Below, piece after piece: positions 9,111 to 18,404 of a stretch of 45,704 nt of DNA (position 1 is the first letter of the stretch; each line of letters starts with the position of its first letter). The notes under the pieces are model-generated. The model was given only the letters and a program-made list of their open reading frames with translations. It was not told the DNA's origin and made no database searches. The stretch lies in NCBI GenBank assembly GCA_012033195.1, contig JAAUSQ010000010.1, positions 1 through 45,704 of the forward strand, in the 5' to 3' direction. Origin of the DNA: Chloroflexaceae bacterium. Lineage in GTDB: Bacteria; Chloroflexota; Chloroflexia; Chloroflexales; Chloroflexaceae. A program made the position numbers and the translations under genes.

Positions 9111-10629
9111 CTATACATTCGGGTTGCTGTTCGGGTCGTAGGGCGGCGGGCTGGCAGGCGTGGCAATGGTGCTACTGCCGCCACCGATGCTGCCCATAAT
9201 CGCACTGCGTGCCGTTTCGGAGCCAAAGCCCCACGCCAGCAGCGCCGCGTAGTCGCTCCATGGATTGGCCCCAAATATATCGTTGGACATATACAACTCG
9301 TTGAAGCCGGCAATTGCCAGCAGGATGATGACCACGGCATAGCTCGCATAAGCGAACAGGTGCAACCGCAACCCGGCCCGCCCCGACTCGGTCTTGAGGT
9401 CGATAGGGCCAGTGATTGGTGGCAGCGGCAGCGCAACCGGGAGCGCCATGCTCACATCGCTGGAGACACCAAGCGTAAACGAAATGCCCTCATTGCCAAT
9501 CGGCGACTTGGCACGCTGCTGCTCGATAACGGCACGCATATCGCTGGCGGTCGTGCTCAGTTCTTGCGAAAGCTGTTCGTATGCTTGGACATCGCCGGGG
9601 GTCAGGTTTGCGAGGTGCTGCCGCAACGCATCAATACGGCTGCGCCACTTCTGAAATTCCTCGGTGCTCTCGATGCGCTCGTTCAGGCTCTGTGCTTCCT
9701 GGAGCCTGGATTTCAGGGTGAGATAGCGCTCGATATTGATGCGGATGCCATCCAGTTGCTTGCGGAGTTCTTCGGGGTTGCTCAAGTCGGGCGCACGGTT
9801 GGCAGCATCTTCCAGTTCACGGGTCATCGTCTGTCCAAAGCGCCCTGATACGTCGGGTCGGCGGCATCGTTCAGGCGTTGCAGCAACGTGTCTTTATAAT
9901 CAAACTGGGCCTGCCAGTCGTCGCGCTGCCGATACCAACGGGCCAGCAGTGCTTCTGCTGCCTCGATAGACTGGCGGGTAGCGGCAAGGTCGTTTGAGTC
10001 AAGCGCAGTATCGGCATCGATCAGGCTGGTAGTGATGCGGCGGCGAAATGGTGTGCCGCCCGTTTCGGAACGCAGTTGCGACCGGATGCGCCCGATGCGT
10101 ACCAGCAACTCGTCGCGGGGCGTGCCTGTGCCCGATACACCGACAGAATAATACCGAAGGCAATCCCCAGGATGAGTATCAGCAGCGGTAGCAAGGGGCT
10201 GTGCTTGATACGTACCAGCATTGGAACAACTAGCGTGCCCTGGCTATGCCGTATCAGCAGGTCGCCGGTGAACTCGCCACTCCGCACCCCCTGAAAATTG
10301 AATGCCACCGATACGCGTGCCAGCGCACCCGTAGGCACTTCGGCGGGTGTCTCGGTTGTGCTTTCGAGCAGGGTGGCGGTCAAGCGTTGTGCCGGGATTG
10401 CCACGCCGCCATCAATGCGTATCAGGTCGGACGCAACAACCTCGATAATATCGAGCGGCTGTGATGTCTGGATGAGCACGGTACGAACGGGTTGTTCGCC
10501 ATTCATTGCAAAAATGGTAAGCTGGGTTGGCGAAGCAGTGATAAATTCCTGGGCACGCGCCGGAGCGCTGGCATGCAGCAGGCTGGCAAGCAGTAGCACA
10601 CGGCCACACAGGAGCACCAGTCGTTTCAT
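9111..10629 (-). CDS. Secreted/two-TM coiled-coil protein (two frameshifts)
   Basis: The start is MKRLVLLCGR (ATG at 10629) with GGAG upstream. Order: a signal peptide cleaved near ARAQE, a ~115-residue beta-rich extracytoplasmic domain, a TM helix (LLPLLILILGIAFGIIL), a long helical coiled-coil region (~165-390), and a second TM helix (~435-455) near a Gly/Ser/Pro tail. The frame breaks at a G4 run (10117-10120) and at CCC 9843-9845. One added base each gives QARPRDELLVRIG and YQGRFGQTMTREL and a single ~506-aa protein. At the second site the two frames meet as ATGA, so two coupled genes remain possible. I do not recognise the family; a structural or scaffolding role at the membrane is inferred only from shape. 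Confidence 0.6.
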
Positions 10630-10853
10630 TGGGCACGTCTCCTTGCTACAAGAGCGAGTCATGCGCAGATAGAAGCGCTGAATATTGCGTCAATTATAGC
10701 TGATAATAGCAGGGAGGTGTGCAGGGGGCGAAAGAAGCGCACAGCGCAAAGGGCACAACCGGGGTAATAGGCGATAGGCTAGCCCGTGCAGGCGTGCGTT
10801 CTGCCCCTCCGCCTGCCTACAGTGTGGGGCCAGCGGTAAGGGGAGCAGCGCCC
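10630..10853. other. Intergenic region, no gene seen
   Basis: It holds a GC-rich stretch with a short AGGGG/CCCCT hairpin near 10837-10854 and the string AAGCGCACAGCGCA that recurs near 20070. There is no U-tract and I see no convincing terminator or RNA gene. Confidence 0.3.
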
Positions 10854-12071
10854 CTACACAAACGCCTCAAACACACGGTTGCCGAGCATACGCCCCTGAT
10901 GCGTCAGCCGCACACTGTCGGCGGTGCGCTCCAGCAAGCCCTGTGCTTGCAGGTCGGCCAGGGTGTCGCCGTACACCTCGTCAAGCCCTACGCCGCAGCG
11001 TAGCCGGAAGTGTTCCAGGTTCAGGCCCACATTCAGCCGCAACCCCATAAAGACCGTCTCTGCATACAGGTCGGTCGGGGTAAGGTTGGTCACTTCGGCA
11101 ATTGGTCGCCGCCCCTCACGCACAGTGGCAATGTACGCATCAACCCGCAGCATATCATAGTAGCGTTGCGGGTAGACGTGCCCGTGTGCGCCCGCGCCTG
11201 CCGCCAGATAATCGCTATTGAGCCAGTAGGCGAGGTTGTGCTGGCAGGCGTGGGTTGGTACCCGACCAGGGGCAGGTGCGGCAGTGCTGCGTGCCCAGTT
11301 GCTAATCTCGTATTGCTCATAACCCGCCGCCGCCAGACGTTCCATAGCCGCCTCGTACATCGCGCCCGTGACATCGTCGTCGGGCACACTGACGCGCCCA
11401 CCAATTACCTGGGCATACAGCGGTGTTGACTCTTCGAGGATGAGCGAATAAAGCGACAGATGATCGGGTTGCCACACCGCCACCTCATCCAGAATGGCGT
11501 GCCATTGCGCTATCGTTTGCCCTGGCAAACCAAAGATAAAGTCGAGGCTGATATTATCGAACCCGGCACGGCGGGCCGTGTCGTAGCAGGTGCGTGCATC
11601 GGCGGCGCTGTGGGTGCGCCCCAGAATACGCAGCGTCGGATCGTGCAGTGTTTGTACCCCTAGGCTCAGGCGGTTGATGCCAAGCGACCGTACCCCGCGC
11701 AGGTAATCGAGTGCGGGGGTGGCATCACCAAGCACATTACCAGGGTTTGCCTCAATGCTAATTTCGGCCCTGTCCAGTGTCACCAGCCGACTGGCAGCCT
11801 GCAAAATACGCTCGAACTGGTCAAGCGTGAGCATGCTGGGAGTACCACCGCCGAAGAAGATGGTCGGGCGCAATACGGCACTGGTCAGCGGCGGCGCGTG
11901 CCCGTTGCTACCAGGCGCGGCGGGCAACGGCGGCGGCTCTAGCATGGCAAGCTCGGCACACAGCGCATCGACATAGGGGCCGATGCGGTCTTCGAGATTG
12001 GCATAGGTATTAAAATCGCAGTATGAGCAGCGCCGCTCACAGAAGGGAATATGAATATACAGATGCTTCAT
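10854..12071 (-). CDS. hemW: HemW-type radical SAM heme chaperone
   Basis: The start is MKHLYIHIPFC (ATG 12071); an upstream in-frame ATG adds unrelated sequence. The radical-SAM cysteines are C11-x3-C15-x2-C18 (CERRCSYCDF). GGGTPSML and the HemW signature HNLAYWLNSDYLAAG, followed by a HemN-like C-terminal domain, complete the picture; 405 aa is typical. Members were long called oxygen-independent coproporphyrinogen oxidases but are now viewed as heme-binding chaperones. The start overlaps the stop of the upstream membrane-protein gene as ATGA, so translation is probably coupled. Confidence 0.9.
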   Translation of the reverse strand: MKHLYIHIPFCERRCSYCDFNTYANLEDRIGPYVDALCAELAMLEPPPLPAAPGSNGHAPPLTSAVLRPTIFFGGGTPSMLTLDQFERILQAASRLVTLDRAEISIEANPGNVLGDATPALDYLRGVRSLGINRLSLGVQTLHDPTLRILGRTHSAADARTCYDTARRAGFDNISLDFIFGLPGQTIAQWHAILDEVAVWQPDHLSLYSLILEESTPLYAQVIGGRVSVPDDDVTGAMYEAAMERLAAAGYEQYEISNWARSTAAPAPGRVPTHACQHNLAYWLNSDYLAAGAGAHGHVYPQRYYDMLRVDAYIATVREGRRPIAEVTNLTPTDLYAETVFMGLRLNVGLNLEHFRLRCGVGLDEVYGDTLADLQAQGLLERTADSVRLTHQGRMLGNRVFEAFV

Positions 12072-13110
12072 ACGTTTTGTTGTTTCTGCCGTACGGCTTC
12101 CCGACGCGCTTTGTCGTCGGCGGCCCACACATAGCGGAACCACATTTCGGGTTTGCGGGTAAGGTATACAATGATGTAAATCATCAGCCCAATGACAAAT
12201 TGTACCAGTGCATACAGCAGTGGCGGCACTGCATCCAGAAAATCGCCCGTGATAATTTCGTCCTGCGGTGGCAGCGGTAGGCCAGTGGCGGCGGCGATGG
12301 CATCCAGCGGCAAGGGAATGACAGCCGTAAAGATCAGCAGCCGTAGCACCAGATCATAGATGGAACCAATGATAAATGCAGCAAAAATCAGGGTGCGTGC
12401 GCCCTGCATCCCGAACCATGCCATGATGATGCCCAGGATCTGACCGAAGCCAAACAACACCCACAGCCCGATCAGGATGACCCATAGCGACGGCACCACC
12501 TGGAAAATCACGCTGATAATGGGCAGGTACAGCACAATCAAGCCAAGCGTGCCAAGCAAGTTGAGCACGGCAATGATCATCAGCACGGTAATACGTTTGG
12601 GGCGTGGCGGGATGGTGTAATCCTCTTCGCGAACAGCGATATCGCCATAGGATGGATAAAACACCGCTGCAAGCATCGTGGTCAGGATCGGGAGCACGGC
12701 CACCACCAGCAAGCCCACGCCGCCCCAGAAGATAGCCTGATCGGTTGCGGTGCGTACTTCGCCATAAAACTCGATGCCGGCGGGCAATTCGAGGGCCTGC
12801 AATTCTGCAAAGAAGGGCATCGGTAAGCCATAGGCCGCAAGCTGGGCACCCCGCAATAGGACCAGGGTCAGGCCAAGCAGGGCCAGAATAATGCCCATCA
12901 AGATGGTGTTCGGGATACGGGCAATCGCAATTGCCCCTTCCGGAAGCGCCGCACTTCCTCGACAAGTTCGCTGGCCTCTCTGTGATAGATATCGGCCCGG
13001 TCGCACAGCCGGTTTGCAATCTCGTCTGGTGGTTTTTTGCGGGCAAGTTGCCCTGCCACATACCCGATCATCTGGTTGCGGGTCATTTTCGGCTGGTGAA
13101 ATTCGCTCAT
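12068..13110 (-). CDS. Multi-pass membrane protein coupled to hemW (frameshifted)
   Basis: The start MSEFHQPKMTRNQ (ATG 13110) has GGAGGG 8 nt upstream. The first ~60 residues form a soluble helical segment (IGYVAGQLARKKPPDEIANRL cut short here: IGYVAGQLARKKPPDEI) and the rest has about six TM helices. The frame breaks at CCCC 12934-12937; one added base gives RRFRKGAIAIARIPNTILMG and a ~347-aa protein. No known family motif was recognised. Its stop overlaps the hemW start by ATGA, so it is probably expressed with hemW, but nothing in the sequence ties it to heme chemistry. Confidence 0.65.
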
Positions 13111-13220
13111 GCTGACACCCTCCTGCGTCTGAAGATGCACCTGTTTGCGTTTCAGTATAAACGCAAAGGGCGAAGGCTGCACGCCCCCGCCCGTTTCTTC
13201 GGCATCATTCCGAGCATGCC

Positions 13221-14153
13221 TTACATATTGGCAACGTGTTCGTGGGCGTGGTAGCTGCTCCGCACCAGTGCGCCGCTTTCGACGTGGCGAAAGCCGCGCT
13301 GCAACCCTTCGCGCTTGAACATCTCAAACTCGGCAGGGGTGACATAGCGGTCAATCGGCCAGTGGCTATCGGTTGGTGCGAGGTACTGCCCGATAGTCAT
13401 CACGTTGACATCACTGCGGCGTAGCGCATCCATCACTTCCAGCACTTCGGCGTTGGTCTCGCCTGCACCCACCATCAGGCCGCTCTTGGTGACCATGTTA
13501 GCATCGAATGCCCGCGCACGCGCCAGCAGTTCGAGGCTCTGCTCGAAGCCAGCGCGGGGACGGAAGCGGCGGAACAGGCGCGGCACCGTTTCGATATTAT
13601 GGTTGAGCACGTCGGGTCGCGCTTCGAGTACCATCTGAAGTGCGGCCCAGTTGCCGTCGAAGTCGGGTATCAGCACTTCAACCTTGCAATCGGGGTTGTA
13701 CGCGTGGATCAGTTCGATGCAGCGCACAAAGATATGTGCCCCGCCATCGGGTTGATCGTCGCGGTTGACCGAGGTGAGCACGGCATGCTTGAGCTTCAGG
13801 TGCGCCACGGCATGCGCCACCCGCTCTGGTTCGTGTTCATCGATGGCAGCAGGCTTGCCCTTGCCAATTGCACAGTAGCGGCAGCCACGCGTGCAGACAT
13901 CACCGAGTAACAAAAAGGTAGCAGTGCGGTGGTTCCAGCAGTCGCCAATATTCGGACAGCGGGCCTCCTCGCAGACCGTGTGCAGGTCGAGGTCACGCAT
14001 CAGGCTGCGTACATCTTTATAGTTCTCACCCGTTGGCGCGGGGGCCTTCAGCCATGCCGGACGCTTCGGAGTCGGGCGGGTCGGGGTGGGGGTATGGGTT
14101 GCTGGCAGGGTGGGCTGTGCTTCGACAGCCGTCAATGGAATAAATTCTGCCAT
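13221..14153 (-). CDS. lipA: Lipoyl synthase
   Basis: This radical SAM enzyme inserts two sulfurs into protein-bound octanoyl groups. Both iron-sulfur motifs are present: C61-x4-C66-x5-C72 (CEEARCPNIGDC) for the auxiliary cluster and C87-x3-C91-x2-C94 (CTRGCRYC) for the SAM cluster. The C-terminal SSYHAHEH matches the conserved RSSYHA ending. A Thr/Pro-rich N-terminal extension (~14-30) is unusual but harmless-looking. It lies 33 nt downstream of lipB on the same strand, forming a lipB-lipA operon. Its product serves the E2 protein encoded at 32.6 kb. Confidence 0.97.
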   Translation of the reverse strand: MAEFIPLTAVEAQPTLPATHTPTPTRPTPKRPAWLKAPAPTGENYKDVRSLMRDLDLHTVCEEARCPNIGDCWNHRTATFLLLGDVCTRGCRYCAIGKGKPAAIDEHEPERVAHAVAHLKLKHAVLTSVNRDDQPDGGAHIFVRCIELIHAYNPDCKVEVLIPDFDGNWAALQMVLEARPDVLNHNIETVPRLFRRFRPRAGFEQSLELLARARAFDANMVTKSGLMVGAGETNAEVLEVMDALRRSDVNVMTIGQYLAPTDSHWPIDRYVTPAEFEMFKREGLQRGFRHVESGALVRSSYHAHEHVANM

Positions 14154-14186
14154 GCTTGCTCCTTACTAGCTTCGTTCGAGCGCTTG

Positions 14187-14930
14187 TCATGTATCTCGAT
14201 CTATCGTCACAACTTCAACAGCAAAGACATCTGCAAAGTGGTCAAGCAGTCGGCTTGTCACGGCGGGCAGCGCCGGGGTGGTGTCAAGCACCTGTTCAAG
14301 CGATGTTACGCCCCGGTCGCGGATGCCACACGGTACAATCTGGCTAAAGCCGTGCAGGTCGGTGCGTACGTTCAGCGCAAAGCCGTGCGTTGTGACGCCG
14401 CTGGCACTGAGATGCACACCAATTGCTGCTATTTTAACATCAAGGTCGTTTTCAGTGGGCAACGCGGCGGGCCAATCGGCGCGGTGGGGACGCTGCGCGT
14501 TCAACCATACTCCGGTCAGTCCTTCCACGCGACCCGCTGCAAGGCCGTAGTCTGCCAACACCTGTATGATTACCTCTTCCAGCTTCCGCAGGTAGCGCAG
14601 CAGATTGGCCCCGTGCCGCGATAGCTTCAGGATTGGATAGCCGACAATCTGCCCCGGCGCGTGATATGTCACATCGCCGCCCCGGTTGGTCTCCACAACG
14701 GCAATACCCTGCTGCGCCAGTGCTGCGGGTGTCGCCAGCAAATTGCTCTGGTCGGCGGCGCGGCCCAGCGTAATCGTCGGCGGGTGTTCAAGCAGCAGCA
14801 GCGTGTCTTCAATCTGTCCAGATGAGCGGGCCTTTGCGAGTTGCCGCTGCCATTCCCAGGCTTCAGTATAGGGTACACATCCAGCGTGAACAACCTGGAT
14901 CGTGCGTGTTTCAACAGATGTTACTTGCAT
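14187..14930 (-). CDS. lipB: Octanoyltransferase
   Basis: LipB moves octanoate from acyl carrier protein to lipoyl domains, the step before LipA. Signature motifs: GGDVTYHAPGQIVGYPIL, KIAAIGV (catalytic Lys) and THGFALNV, with the active-site Cys in VPCGI. I start at ATG 14930 (MQVTSVETRT), giving 247 aa; a longer reading to 14996 adds unlikely sequence. There is no Shine-Dalgarno, but a TGgTATACT element ends exactly 6 nt before the ATG, which suggests a leaderless mRNA. Confidence 0.95.
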   Translation of the reverse strand: MQVTSVETRTIQVVHAGCVPYTEAWEWQRQLAKARSSGQIEDTLLLLEHPPTITLGRAADQSNLLATPAALAQQGIAVVETNRGGDVTYHAPGQIVGYPILKLSRHGANLLRYLRKLEEVIIQVLADYGLAAGRVEGLTGVWLNAQRPHRADWPAALPTENDLDVKIAAIGVHLSASGVTTHGFALNVRTDLHGFSQIVPCGIRDRGVTSLEQVLDTTPALPAVTSRLLDHFADVFAVEVVTIDRDT

Positions 14931-14936
14931 AACACC

Positions 14937-14945
14937 AGTATACCA
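14937..14945 (-). promoter_or_regulatory. Extended -10 promoter of lipB-lipA, leaderless
   Basis: On the minus strand TGGTATACT is followed by the 6-nt GGTGTT and then the lipB ATG. With standard geometry transcription would start at or next to the A of the ATG, which fits the absence of a ribosome-binding site. Confidence 0.55.
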
Positions 14946-15033
14946 CAGTGGCAAAGAGAGCGGCGGCGCAGCCCGGTCTGCTCGGCGCTGAGGCACCCCT
15001 CCCCCTGCCCCTTACCTATAGCCGCTTGCCGCG

Positions 15034-15564
15034 CTACCCGCCCGCCCGATATGCGGCCAGTGTTTTTTGCTGGCTGCTCCACTTCAGCGGTGGGAGATCG
15101 GCAAGCGGCACCACCTGCACTGCGGTGCTCTCGGCAGTCGGGTGTAGCGTGCCGCCGATGGCGCACCCCACAAAGCCAAACACAATGTAGGGCATGCGTG
15201 GGTCGGCATACGATGGGCTGACCTCGTAGGTGAGGAAGCGCAGATCTCCCACTATCAGCCCGGTCTCTTCTGCGGCCTCGCGGATGGCGGCGGCTTCGGG
15301 TGTTTCGCCAAACTCGACATGACCGATGGGCAGGTGCCAGATGCCCGCATCGGGCGGCAGCGCACGCTGGGCTAGCACAATACCACCCTGATACTCAATA
15401 ATGACAGTTGCGGCAATCTGCGGCAGTGGATACCACACCCACCCGCACTGCGGGCAATACAGCCGCTCGCAGTCGTGGACTAGCCCGCGCACCAGCAGCG
15501 TTGCATCAAGCGGGCAGAAGCGGTACTGATAACGGGCCGGGTATTCATCGATAGTTGGGAGCAT
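15034..15564 (-). CDS. Nudix hydrolase with N-terminal zinc ribbon
   Basis: An N-terminal four-Cys ribbon (C17, C32, C37, C40) precedes a complete Nudix box at ~81-103 (GHVEFGETPE...REAAEETGL). The 176-aa protein should cleave a nucleoside diphosphate-X substrate using Mg2+. The zinc ribbon recalls NADH pyrophosphatase-type or ADP-ribose-type members, but the substrate cannot be read from sequence. No clear Shine-Dalgarno lies before the ATG; a TATACT on the minus strand near 15670 could serve as promoter. Confidence 0.88.
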   Translation of the reverse strand: MLPTIDEYPARYQYRFCPLDATLLVRGLVHDCERLYCPQCGWVWYPLPQIAATVIIEYQGGIVLAQRALPPDAGIWHLPIGHVEFGETPEAAAIREAAEETGLIVGDLRFLTYEVSPSYADPRMPYIVFGFVGCAIGGTLHPTAESTAVQVVPLADLPPLKWSSQQKTLAAYRAGG

Positions 15565-15696
15565 AGTTCTGGTTTCTGCTGTCAGGTGTTATTGAGGAGT
15601 TAGCGGGTGGTGAGAAAGGCACGTGCCCGGTATTGATTGCTGATTGCCTCCTCCAAATCCTACCCATTAGTATAGCATGCTGTGCGGGCGGCATCG

Positions 15697-15705
15697 TGGT
15701 ATAAT
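15697..15705 (+). promoter_or_regulatory. Extended -10 promoter of MoxR/VWA genes
   Basis: TGgTATAAT (15697-15705) is a perfect extended -10. A start near 15712 would give the MoxR gene a leader of roughly 145 nt with no long ORF in it. No -35 match is obvious. Confidence 0.55.
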
Positions 15706-15857
15706 GCTAACCAGCACCCCGGTATCAACCAACAAGATGGGATACAATGGTGTCTCCTCCCTGGTCTGTTGCTTAACCTCTTCGGACACGTTGCCGAGTG
15801 TCGCGGCGGCAGGCTTCACAAATGCACACAACCACGATCAGAAAGGATAACGGCTTC

Positions 15858-16823
15858 ATGTTTACGAGCATCGCCGATGTACGTACTGCCCTCTGTGAGC
15901 AGCAATATATTCCTTCAGATGAGATTTCGACCGCCATGTTCCTGGCAGATCGTCTGGGTAAACCGTTGCTGGCAGAAGGCCCCGCTGGTGTTGGGAAAAC
16001 CGAACTGGCGAAGGTCTGGGCCGGAGCCACTGGACGGGAACTGATTCGCTTGCAGTGCTACGAAGGGCTGGATGAAACAAAAGCCCTGTATGAATGGGAG
16101 TATTCCAAGCAGTTGCTCTATACCCAACTGCTGCGCGACAAGCTCGGCAACCTGCTGAGCGATGCCGCCACCCTGCACGATGCCGCCGACCGACTGGCTG
16201 CCGAAGAGGATGTTTTTTTCTCGGAGCGCTTTCTGCTGCGCCGCCCGCTGCTCAAGGCCATCACCAGCGATAATCCGACTGTGCTGCTGATTGACGAGAT
16301 CGACCGGGCCGATGCCGAGTTTGAAGCGTTTCTGCTGGAAGTGCTCAGCGATTTTCAGGTGAGCGTGCCCGAACTCGGCACGCTGGTTGCCAAGCATCGC
16401 CCGATGGTGATCCTGACCAGCAACAACACCCGCGAACTGAGCGAAGCCCTCAAGCGGCGCTGTCTGTATATTTATGTGGATTATCCTAGCCTGGATGCGG
16501 AATTGCAGATTGTGCAACTGAAGGTGCCCGAACTGGGAGGCAAGCTCGCAGCGCAGGCGGTTGAGTTTGTGCAGCAACTCCGTAACCTCGACCTGAAGAA
16601 GCACCCTAGTGTCAGCGAGACGATTGACTGGGCCAGGGCGCTGGTGCAACTGAATGCACGCTCGCTCGACAAAGAGACGCTTGAGAACACGCTCAGTGTG
16701 CTGCTCAAGTATGAGAGCGACCTGCAACGCGCCCGCCGTGCGGTCAATCAGGCGGCTTCGGAGACACCGCCGCGCCGCCGCACCAAGGGCCAGTTGCCAA
16801 CCGACTACGAGAACTACCGCTAG
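15858..16823 (+). CDS. MoxR-family AAA+ ATPase
   Basis: The start at ATG 15858 (MFTSIADVRT) has GAAAGGA upstream; an earlier ATG at 15798 adds poor sequence. The Walker A is GPAGVGKTE (41-49), Walker B LLIDEIDR (143-150), sensor I TSNNTRELS, and the arginine-finger region ALKRRCLY. MoxR ATPases are chaperone-like machines paired with von Willebrand factor A proteins to mature metalloenzymes or complexes. The VWA partner follows 72 nt downstream, so this is a typical MoxR-VWA pair. The client is not identifiable here; no CO dehydrogenase genes are present. Confidence 0.9.
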   Translation: MFTSIADVRTALCEQQYIPSDEISTAMFLADRLGKPLLAEGPAGVGKTELAKVWAGATGRELIRLQCYEGLDETKALYEWEYSKQLLYTQLLRDKLGNLLSDAATLHDAADRLAAEEDVFFSERFLLRRPLLKAITSDNPTVLLIDEIDRADAEFEAFLLEVLSDFQVSVPELGTLVAKHRPMVILTSNNTRELSEALKRRCLYIYVDYPSLDAELQIVQLKVPELGGKLAAQAVEFVQQLRNLDLKKHPSVSETIDWARALVQLNARSLDKETLENTLSVLLKYESDLQRARRAVNQAASETPPRRRTKGQLPTDYENYR

Positions 16824-16895
16824 ACCTGTGCCGCCCCTGCGCTGCTGGTGGGGTCGGCACCATCCTTGTAGCACCAGAATGCGAGAGCAACGTGT

Positions 16896-18320
16896 ATGGA
16901 TGAACGAGTAGTCAATTTTATTGCCGCCCTCCGCGCCAGTGGCGTGCGTGTGAGCGTGGCCGAAAGCGCCGACGCGCTGCGTGCCATGGAGAGTGCTGGC
17001 ATTAGCGATAGAGATCTGTTTCGGGCGGCACTTCAGGCAACCCTGATTAAAGACGTGCGTAGTATTCCTGAATTTGAGCGGCTGTTCCCGCTGTACTTCA
17101 ACATCAACCCGCCGCCGCCCTTGCAGCAGATGGGGTCGGGGCAGGGCACGGGTCGCCCGCTGACACCCGAAGAACAGCAGCAGTTGCAACAGATGCTTGA
17201 GCAGATGCTGCGGAATATGTCGCCCGAACAACTGCGCGAACTCTTCCAATCGATGATGAGCGGGCAGCAGATGACCAATGAGCAACTGCGCGAGATGTTG
17301 CCAGCCATGCCTTCACCGTTCGGGCGCTATATGACCCAGATGCGGATGATGCAGCAGGCGATGCGCGACATGGAGTTTGACCGGATGGAGCAACTGCTCC
17401 AGGAACTGTTGCAGCAGCTTCGTGAGGCGGGTATGAGCGAAGAGGCGCTGGCCGAGATTGAGGCGACCGCCCGCGCCAATCAGGAAGCGCTGGCCGAGCA
17501 GTTGCAGCAGCAGATGCAAGAACAGATGCTTGGCGCAATGCAGCAGGAAAGCCAGAACCCGCGCCCGTCCAGCCAGCTTATCGACCAGCCGTTCGAGTAC
17601 TTCGACCGCCGCAACATGGACGATATGCGGGCTGTGATCAATCGGCTGGCGGCGCAGTTACGGTCGCGGGCGGCGCTCCGGCAGCGGCGCGGCAAAACAG
17701 GCACACTGGATGCCAAGCGCACGATTCGCAGCAATATGCGGTATGGGGGCGTGCCGATTACGGTACACTATCGCCGCCGCCATCTCAAGCCCAAACTGGT
17801 CGTCTTAATCGACCGCAGCGAGTCGACGCGCTCGGTGACAACGTTCCTGCTGATGCTGATTTACGCCCTGCAAGACCAGGTGAGCCGTACACGCAGTTTT
17901 GCGTTTATTGATGACCTGACCGACATCAGCACCTACTTTGCCGAGGCACGCCCAGAGCAGGCGATTGAGAACATTATGAACACGGTGCGGGCCACGCGCT
18001 CGTATAGCACCGACCTAGGCACCAGCCTGGAAACGCTGGTGCGCGACTACCTCGGCGCGGTCGACCGCCGCACGACCGTGATTGTGTTGGGGGATGCACG
18101 CAACAACTACAACGACCCGAACCTGCCAGCCTTCGAAACGCTGAGCCGCCGCGCCCGCCGCATCATCTGGTTTAATCCGGAGCCGCCGCATATGTGGGGC
18201 CAGTTCGACCCCGGCTCACTCACCAGCGATATGCTGGAATATGCGCCCTTCTGTCAGGCGGTGCATTATGTGAGCAACCCGCGTCAGCTTATGGCCGCCG
18301 TCGATACGTTGTTTGCATAA
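16896..18320 (+). CDS. VWA domain protein, CoxE-like partner of MoxR
   Basis: This 474-aa protein has an N-terminal helical CoxE-like domain (to ~70), a long Gln/Met/Glu-rich low-complexity helical region (~75-220), and a C-terminal VWA domain. The MIDAS is complete: DRSES (306-310), a Thr in the STDLGTS loop, and the Asp in LGDARNN. The family works with MoxR AAA+ ATPases. The central Gln/Met-rich segment is much longer than in ordinary CoxE proteins, probably forming an extended coiled coil. No signal peptide or TM helix is visible, so it should be cytosolic. Confidence 0.88.
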   Translation: MDERVVNFIAALRASGVRVSVAESADALRAMESAGISDRDLFRAALQATLIKDVRSIPEFERLFPLYFNINPPPPLQQMGSGQGTGRPLTPEEQQQLQQMLEQMLRNMSPEQLRELFQSMMSGQQMTNEQLREMLPAMPSPFGRYMTQMRMMQQAMRDMEFDRMEQLLQELLQQLREAGMSEEALAEIEATARANQEALAEQLQQQMQEQMLGAMQQESQNPRPSSQLIDQPFEYFDRRNMDDMRAVINRLAAQLRSRAALRQRRGKTGTLDAKRTIRSNMRYGGVPITVHYRRRHLKPKLVVLIDRSESTRSVTTFLLMLIYALQDQVSRTRSFAFIDDLTDISTYFAEARPEQAIENIMNTVRATRSYSTDLGTSLETLVRDYLGAVDRRTTVIVLGDARNNYNDPNLPAFETLSRRARRIIWFNPEPPHMWGQFDPGSLTSDMLEYAPFCQAVHYVSNPRQLMAAVDTLFA

Positions 18321-18404
18321 CGGGTAAGAGGCCAGGAGCGATAGGCAATGGGCCGTTCGCGCTCGCCCCGGATGGGTGAACCGACTTCTAGAAAAGGAAA
18401 CATT

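Noticed and set aside
15915-17285. A 456-codon minus-strand open frame opposite the MoxR/VWA genes
   Set aside because: It mirrors two well-supported genes, has His/Gln/Arg-rich unnatural composition and no start signals. The same applies to long antisense frames at 18612-20117, 1937-3100, 29403-30470 and 31477-32487.
17150-17560. Gln-codon-rich stretch in the VWA gene as a tandem DNA repeat
   Set aside because: It is low-complexity coding sequence without regular repeat units.
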